This document shows positions 42,715 to 47,768 of a stretch of 47,768 nt of DNA, piece after piece (the stretch's first letter is position 1; each line of letters starts with the position of its first letter). Under the pieces are notes generated by a model. The model was not told the DNA's origin, searched no databases, and saw only the letters and a program-made list of their open reading frames with translations. Origin of the DNA: UBA4735 sp036569845 (lineage in GTDB: Bacteria; Chloroflexota; Limnocylindria; P2-11E); the NCBI GenBank assembly GCA_036569845.1, contig DATCPY010000049.1, positions 1 to 47,768 of the forward strand, in the 5' to 3' direction. Position numbers and translations under genes: made by a program.

Positions 42715-43842
42715 ATGCGCATGCGCACCGCGGCAGTGGCGTTCAGCGGATTCGTCGTGCTCGGGTTGCCGACGGGGATGCTGGGGATCGCTTGGCCGTC
42801 GATGCGCGCGGCGCTCGACGCGCCGCTGGCGGGGCTTGGTGTCCTGCTCGCCGCCATGACCGTCACGCAGTTCGGCTCGAGCGGCCTCTCCGGGCTCGTG
42901 CGCGAGCGCTTCGGCGCGATCGCGCTGCTGCTCGTGCCGACGGTCCTCGCCGGCGGCGGGCTCGCGCTGTTCGCCCTCGCGGAGACGTGGCCGGCCATGA
43001 TCGCGGCTGCGGCGATCCTCGGCGCCGGGCTCGGCCTGCTCGACGCCGCAGTGAACATGGAGGCCGCGCTGAAACGCGGCGTGCGATTCATGGGCGCGTT
43101 GCACGCCTCGTGGGCCCTCGGCGCGACGCTTGGCCCGGTGCTCATCGGCGCGGTGCTCGTCGCGACCGGCTCGTGGCGGCTCGGATACGCCGTCGCGGCG
43201 CTGGCGTTCGTGGCCGTGGCCGTTGCGACCTATCTCGCGCGCGCGGATCTCGGGACCGCACCCGAGCGTGAGGACGCACCGATGGCCGGCGTGCGCTCGG
43301 GGCGCACCATCGTCGCCGGCGCTGCGCTCCTGTTCGTGTACGTCGGGATCGAGCTCGGCGCGGGGCAGTGGAGCTTCACGCGCCTGACCGCGGACGGCGC
43401 GCTCTCGGACACGGTCGCCGGCCTCGCGGTGTTCCTGTATTGGTCGGCGCTGGCCGCGGGTCGCATCTGGCTCGCGCTGTTCGGCGATCGCGCCGGTACC
43501 GCCCGGCTCTTCGATCTCAGCGTCGGTGGAGCGTTGCTGAGCGCGGTCGCCTTCTGGCTGCTTCCGCCGCCGGCCGCGGCGCTGGTCGCCTTGCCGTGCA
43601 TCGGCGCCTCGCTCTCGGTGTTCGTGCCGCTCCTCCTCTATCTCACCCCGCGGCGCGTCGGCCGCCAGCACGCGCCACGCGCGATCGGCTATCAGGTCGC
43701 TGCCGGGTTCATCGGCGGCGCGGTGCTTCCCGCGGGCATCGGCGTGGTGATGCAGTCGAGCGGCGTGTCGACCCTCGGCCTGTGCCTCTCCGCGCTCGCC
43801 GTCATCCTCGGCGGCCTGCATCTCGCCGTCCGGCGTGCGTGA
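42715..43842 (+). CDS. MFS transporter
   Basis: The protein has 375 residues with about 12 short helices. GLPTGMLGIAWPSMRAALDAPLAGLGVLL and GAGLGLLDAAVNMEAALKRG resemble the FucP/YbjJ-type subgroup of MFS proteins, in which an N-x-E in helix 4 is typical. The C-terminal half has YVGIELGAGQWSFTRL. TAGGCT at 42703-42708 lies six bases before the ATG with no ribosome-binding site, so a leaderless transcript is likely. Sugar or drug transport is possible; the substrate is unknown. It converges on another MFS gene with a 9-base gap. Confidence 0.85.
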   Translation: MRMRTAAVAFSGFVVLGLPTGMLGIAWPSMRAALDAPLAGLGVLLAAMTVTQFGSSGLSGLVRERFGAIALLLVPTVLAGGGLALFALAETWPAMIAAAAILGAGLGLLDAAVNMEAALKRGVRFMGALHASWALGATLGPVLIGAVLVATGSWRLGYAVAALAFVAVAVATYLARADLGTAPEREDAPMAGVRSGRTIVAGAALLFVYVGIELGAGQWSFTRLTADGALSDTVAGLAVFLYWSALAAGRIWLALFGDRAGTARLFDLSVGGALLSAVAFWLLPPPAAALVALPCIGASLSVFVPLLLYLTPRRVGRQHAPRAIGYQVAAGFIGGAVLPAGIGVVMQSSGVSTLGLCLSALAVILGGLHLAVRRA

Positions 43843-43851
43843 CCTCCGTGG

Positions 43852-45099
43852 TCACTCAACGCTGGCCGGCGGGTGTCCGAAGCGCCGAACGGGCGAAGCC
43901 AGCAGATAGAGGAACGCCGCGGCGGCGACCACGCCCGCGATGAACAGCGTCGTCCGCATTCCGATGTGGTCGGCGAGCACCCCGGCGGCGAACGCGCTCG
44001 GCGGCGCGACACCGAACGAGATGAACCGGGTAGCCGCGGTGACCCGTCCGAGGAGCCGTTCGGGTGTTACCGACTGCTGCAGGGTGTTCGAGCTGATGGT
44101 CCAGAGCGGCACAGTGAGGCCGAGCAGCGCCTGCGATGCCATGACGACGGCGGCGGCCTCGAGCGGCGGTCCGGCCGCGAACGGCAGCACGAGCCGGCTG
44201 ACGGTCTCGAGCAGCAGCGCCGCGATCATCACCGGACCGAGACCCCAGCGCCGGGTGAGCGGCCCGGCCAGCGCGGCGCCAAGAAGGCTCAACGGACCGA
44301 TCGCGGCGAGCGACAGTCCAAGGAGCGCCGGCGGAAGCCCGAGCTCGCGGGTCGCGTAGACCACGATGATCGCCTGTACCGCGAACCATTCGATGTTCGC
44401 GAGCGCGATCGCGATCACGCAGCGGAACACGATCTCGTGATCGCGCATCCACCGGACGCCTTCGGAGATCTCGTGCCAGATGCGCTGACCCGGCTCGCGC
44501 GGCCTGATGGTCTCCTGCGTTCGGATCCGCGCCAATAGCGCAGCGGAGAGCAGAAAGCTCAGCGCGTCGTACACCATCGCGGTCGGCGCGGTGAATGCCT
44601 GCACGAGGATCCCGCCGAGCGACGGCCCAGCCACCTGGGCGACCGCGCTCGAGGCCTGCAGCCGGCTGTTCGCCGCCACGAGGTGCGAACGCCCGACAAG
44701 CGACGGGACGAGGGCGGCGCGGGCGAGCTCCGTGGACACCGCGAACACGCCCGCGAGGAACGCCACCACGTAGAGCTGCGGGAGCCCGAGCCGGCCCATC
44801 GCAGCGGCGACCGGGATCGACCCGATGACGATCGCGCTGCCGATGTCCGAGCCGACGAGGATCGGCCGGCGCGGGATCCGGTCGACCCAGGCGCCGATGA
44901 ACAATCCGACGACGAGCGACGGTGCCATCCGGAACGCGACGAGGAGGCCGGTCTCGGTGGCGCCGGCACCGAGGACCAGCACCGCCGCGAGGGGAAGGGC
45001 CAGGACCGTGACCTGGCTCCCGACGACGGCGATGCTGAAGCCGCTCCACAGCTTGACGAAGTCGGAGTTGCGGCCGAGCGGGCCGCCCGGCGATGCCAT
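43852..45099 (-). CDS. MFS exporter, EntS/DUF894-like
   Basis: The protein has 415 residues and 12 helices. It begins LGRNSDFVKLWSGFSIAVVGSQVTVLALPL, the characteristic start of the enterobactin-exporter/DUF894 branch. GAWVDRIPRRPILVGSDIGSA is motif A. RLQASSAVAQVAGPSLGGILV and SVTPERLLGRVTAATRFISFG also match this branch. Such proteins export siderophores, macrolides or other metabolites; no biosynthetic genes are adjacent, so the substrate is open. The start ATG at 45097-45099 faces the receiver-GAF gene. Confidence 0.9.
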   Translation of the reverse strand: MASPGGPLGRNSDFVKLWSGFSIAVVGSQVTVLALPLAAVLVLGAGATETGLLVAFRMAPSLVVGLFIGAWVDRIPRRPILVGSDIGSAIVIGSIPVAAAMGRLGLPQLYVVAFLAGVFAVSTELARAALVPSLVGRSHLVAANSRLQASSAVAQVAGPSLGGILVQAFTAPTAMVYDALSFLLSAALLARIRTQETIRPREPGQRIWHEISEGVRWMRDHEIVFRCVIAIALANIEWFAVQAIIVVYATRELGLPPALLGLSLAAIGPLSLLGAALAGPLTRRWGLGPVMIAALLLETVSRLVLPFAAGPPLEAAAVVMASQALLGLTVPLWTISSNTLQQSVTPERLLGRVTAATRFISFGVAPPSAFAAGVLADHIGMRTTLFIAGVVAAAAFLYLLASPVRRFGHPPASVE

Positions 45100-45140
45100 G
45101 GACCGATGATGGCCCGGATCGATCGTGAGCGCGGTGGCCC

Positions 45141-46373
45141 TTGAGCGGCCGGATCGGACGCCCGTACAGTCCGGCTCTGGCTGGATCTCACGACGATCCG
45201 CAGGATCCGGCGAGCCGGGTCCTCATCGTTGACGACAGCGCGGCCGTGCGCGCGGGCATCCGCGCGCTCATCGACACCGATGTGACGTTGCGCGCGGTGG
45301 GCGAGGCCGCGAACGCGGTGGAGGGCCTGAGCCTCGCCCGGTCGCTCCAGCCCGATCTGATCCTCTTGGACAACGAGATGCCCGGCACCCGAGGCCTCGA
45401 CCTCATCCCTCGACTGCGGGCGGAGCTCCCAGGGACCCGGGTCGTGATGTTCTCGATGTCGCATGCCATCGCCGACCAGGCGCTCGCGCTCGGCGCAGCC
45501 GCCGTGGTGAGCAAGGACGGCGGCGACGCCGCGCTGCTGGAGACGCTGCGCCAACTGCGTCGCGGCGAGGACTCGACGACGGTGCGGCTCGGGTCGTTCG
45601 CGCGCCTTCGGCGTGAATGGCCGGTCGTCGCGACCCGCGATGTCGGCACCCTGCTGGCGGTGATCGCCGGCTACGGCATCGGCTACCTGATCGCCGAACA
45701 GACGCTCGGCGCGGGGGCCGCCGTCATCGCCGTCGCCGCGGTGGCCGTCGCCGGCGCGCTGCTCGGTCCGGCGTTCGGGGTCATCGCGGCCATCGTCATC
45801 AGCGCGATCACCGCCGGGCTCTGGACCATCACCGGGCATCCGGTCGATGCGACGACCTTGCGGACCGATGGGAGCGGCATCGGAGCGATCGCGCTCCTCG
45901 TGATCGGCGCCGGGTCCGGCGCGCTCGCTCGCCCGATCATCGCCACCCGACGCGCCGACGCCCTCTTGCGCGAAGCAGCGAGCGCAAGCGTCGATGGCGG
46001 CAGGCGGATGCTGCGACTGATCCGGGCGGCCCTCCGGAGCGACGCGGCGATGCTCTTCGGGCTGTCGGATGCCGGACGTCAGCTGCGAGTCGCCGGCACC
46101 GCCGGCGTCGCGGGCCGTCAGGCCGAGCGCACCTTCCTGGGGGTGCCGTCGCTGGCCCAAGCGGTGCGCGATGGTCAGATCATCGCGACCGAGTCGGCCG
46201 ACGACCTCATCGGCGGCGCGCGCTCCGCGGCGTTCGCTCCGATCATCGCGGATGATGGGACGGCCATCGGCGTGCTCGCGACGTTCTACCGGCGGACGAT
46301 CGCGCTCGGACCGCGGGATCTGGCCCGGCTCCGCGCCGCCGCGATCATCGCGAAGGACGCGCTGGCCGACTGA
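45141..46373 (+). CDS. Receiver - membrane - GAF fusion protein
   Basis: The protein has about 410 residues. A CheY-like receiver lies at about 27-145: VLIVDDSAA with the acidic pair, LILLDNEMPG with the phosphoacceptor Asp, FSMSHA and VVSKDGG with the switch Ser and Lys. Three to four membrane helices follow (about 165-270, TLLAVIAGYGIGYLIAEQ and VAVAGALLGPAFGVIAAIV), reminiscent of the KdpD-type DUF4118 module. A GAF-like domain occupies about 295-405. No kinase, DNA-binding or cyclase output is present. The TTG start is uncertain: TTGAGC at 45141 and TACAGT at 45165 look like a promoter, which would move the start to a CTG at 45177. Confidence 0.75.
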   Translation: MSGRIGRPYSPALAGSHDDPQDPASRVLIVDDSAAVRAGIRALIDTDVTLRAVGEAANAVEGLSLARSLQPDLILLDNEMPGTRGLDLIPRLRAELPGTRVVMFSMSHAIADQALALGAAAVVSKDGGDAALLETLRQLRRGEDSTTVRLGSFARLRREWPVVATRDVGTLLAVIAGYGIGYLIAEQTLGAGAAVIAVAAVAVAGALLGPAFGVIAAIVISAITAGLWTITGHPVDATTLRTDGSGIGAIALLVIGAGSGALARPIIATRRADALLREAASASVDGGRRMLRLIRAALRSDAAMLFGLSDAGRQLRVAGTAGVAGRQAERTFLGVPSLAQAVRDGQIIATESADDLIGGARSAAFAPIIADDGTAIGVLATFYRRTIALGPRDLARLRAAAIIAKDALAD

Positions 46374-46529
46374 CCGGCCCCCGTCGGTCGCTTGGCCGCC
46401 GGATCGTTCGACCCGATCCGCGAGCGACCCGCGTCAGGTCCGCATCAACTGAGGGCGAGCCTCTCGCGTCACGCGGCGGCTGGGGCGTACGTTCATTTCA
46501 CACATCTCGGGTGAAGGGTTGGGCTGTTG

Positions 46530-47768
46530 ATGCGCTTCTTGTCGGTGGCGAACATGGTCGTGCTGGTCGTCGCGACGATGCTGTCGACCGTTACATCCGC
46601 GCATCCGGCCGCTGCGGTGACCGGGACGTGCGCCTCGACCGTCGGCCCAGGCATCCCGCCGCCGGGCGGTCTGCCGGCCGGGATCCCCGGCTTCCACGCC
46701 ACCTGGTACGGACAGAGCGGCTACATGGCCCTGTGCCCCGGCGACACCGCGGTCGCGACCGTCGCCTACTACAACACCGGCTCCAACGGCTGGGTCCAAA
46801 GCCGCATGGGTCAGGCCGCGTTCCTCGGCACGAACGGCCCCGAGCCGGGGATCGATCAGCCGAGCGTGCTTGGTGGTGATGGGCAGGGCGGCTCGCCCGC
46901 GACGGGCTGGTCCCGCTACAACCGCCTCGCCGCGCAGCCCGCCGACTACGTCGGTCCGGGCCAGGTCGCGTGGTTCCAGTTCACGGTGAAGGCGCCGCAG
47001 GCGCCCGGCGTGTACGCCGTCGGCCTGCGCCCGGTCATCGAGGGCCTGCAATGGATGGAGGACATCGGGGTCTACTGGGTCGTCACCGTTCTCTACCCCG
47101 ACGGCACGGTGCCCGGCCCCTCCGCCCGCGCCCGCTGCGAGACGTGCTGGCCGCTGAACGGCATGCAGCAGGGCGCCGGCCAACCGAACCCGGCGCGGCG
47201 TGCGCTCAACGTGCGCATCGACAACGCGCCCGCGGCGCGTCCGCACACCGGCACCAGCAAGGCCGACGTCGTCTTCGAGACGCTCGTCGAGGCCGGCATC
47301 ACACGCTACGAGGCGATCTTCCACTCGCAGGACCCCGCGAAGATCGGCTCGATCCGTTCGGCGCGACTCTCCGATCGCGAGATCACCCCGATGGTCCGCG
47401 GCGCGCTCGCCTACTCCGGCGCGACGATCGAAGAGACGAAGTTCATCGCCGAAGATGCCGCAGCCGGGAAGTACATCGATCTCAACGCCAATCTCGGGTC
47501 CGCCGGCGCGGCGTACTTCCGCGTGGCCCAGGACGACGCCGGCAACCCGCGCGTCGGCCCATACAACGAGTACTCGACCTCGAACCTGCTGCGCGAGGCC
47601 ACGAACCGCGCGGGCGGCGGCGGGCCGGTGAGCATCCCCTCGTGGGGATTCCTGGACTCCGTCAACCACATCGAGTGGGCCGGCGGGTTCTACGGCTCGG
47701 TCCCGGCGAGCGCGATCACGATCCCCTACCAGCATCAGAACCAGGCTCGCTACGTCTACGACCCGACC
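46530..47768 (+). CDS. Secreted DUF3048 (YerB-like) protein, 3' end missing
   Basis: At least 413 residues are present and the frame is open at the window edge. A signal peptide (RFLSVANMVVLVVATMLSTVTSAHPAAA) is followed by a Gly/Pro-rich domain with WYGQSGYMALCPGDTA and paired Trp/Tyr strands (about 35-200), which looks like a cell-surface binding domain of the kind that recurs with wall-associated proteins. DUF3048 begins near 228 with ALNVRIDNAPAARPHTGTSKADVVFETLVEAGITR, then GSIRSARLSDREI. Family members such as YerB are lipoproteins of unclear role. A TTG lies directly before the ATG. The spacer 46374-46529 shows no further feature. Confidence 0.85.
   Translation, partial: MRFLSVANMVVLVVATMLSTVTSAHPAAAVTGTCASTVGPGIPPPGGLPAGIPGFHATWYGQSGYMALCPGDTAVATVAYYNTGSNGWVQSRMGQAAFLGTNGPEPGIDQPSVLGGDGQGGSPATGWSRYNRLAAQPADYVGPGQVAWFQFTVKAPQAPGVYAVGLRPVIEGLQWMEDIGVYWVVTVLYPDGTVPGPSARARCETCWPLNGMQQGAGQPNPARRALNVRIDNAPAARPHTGTSKADVVFETLVEAGITRYEAIFHSQDPAKIGSIRSARLSDREITPMVRGALAYSGATIEETKFIAEDAAAGKYIDLNANLGSAGAAYFRVAQDDAGNPRVGPYNEYSTSNLLREATNRAGGGGPVSIPSWGFLDSVNHIEWAGGFYGSVPASAITIPYQHQNQARYVYDPT

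Overview
The window is a high-GC (roughly two-thirds G+C by eye), gene-dense bacterial chromosome segment. Protein style, a monoderm-type wall gene set, a T-box leader, split gyrase/par organisation and LigD/Ku repair suggest a deep-branching soil or freshwater Chloroflexota (Limnocylindria/Ellin6529-like) or a close neighbour. That placement is inference only; there is no rRNA in the window.

Layout. 1-2168 (minus): the N-terminus of a response regulator, a small secreted/membrane protein, an MDR oxidoreductase and an alpha/beta hydrolase coupled to ligD. 2165-8819: a non-homologous end-joining island, with ligD (PE-Lig-Pol order) on minus and, on plus, a DUF885 hydrolase, a YkvA-like protein, ku and a second ATP-dependent ligase. 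8936-11268: pyrG and a fructose-6-phosphate-aldolase-like transaldolase. 11273-23705 (minus): a long co-directional array plsY, AI-2E transporter, mreD, mrdA, rodA, then a T-box leader with a tRNA-Ala gene inside it, leuS, a small DUF6941-like gene, comEA, comEC and holA. 23832-32381 (plus): parA, parB, gyrB, a hotdog thioesterase, and gyrA interrupted by two inteins only 12 residues apart. 32563-36471 (plus): ftsE, ftsX, a coiled-coil M23 peptidase, a tiny transcription unit with an extreme Shine-Dalgarno sequence, and smpB. 36473-37496: an IS481-type insertion sequence with a 6-bp target duplication. 37498-47768: an accessory-looking region with marR/efflux, an EamA transporter, tag, small proteins, a lytic transglycosylase lipoprotein, two more MFS transporters, a receiver-membrane-GAF fusion and a truncated DUF3048 protein.

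How the parts work together. The minus-strand array joins membrane lipid synthesis, elongasome peptidoglycan synthesis, leucyl-tRNA supply and DNA uptake. The plus-strand par-gyr block handles chromosome segregation and supercoiling. FtsEX plus the M23 protein forms a division-linked wall hydrolase module. LigD/Ku/ligase form a double-strand-break repair set.

The strongest unusual signals are: (1) a complete tRNA-Ala(GGC) gene nested inside the leuS T-box riboswitch between its specifier stem and its antiterminator; (2) twin inteins in GyrA bracketing the catalytic-tyrosine segment; (3) an IS481-like copy inserted into the overlapping stop codons of two convergent genes, borrowing its own stop codon from the target duplication and carrying a Gly in place of a catalytic Asp; (4) a very small transcription unit before smpB whose ribosome-binding site matches 14 consecutive bases of the 16S rRNA 3' tail complement.
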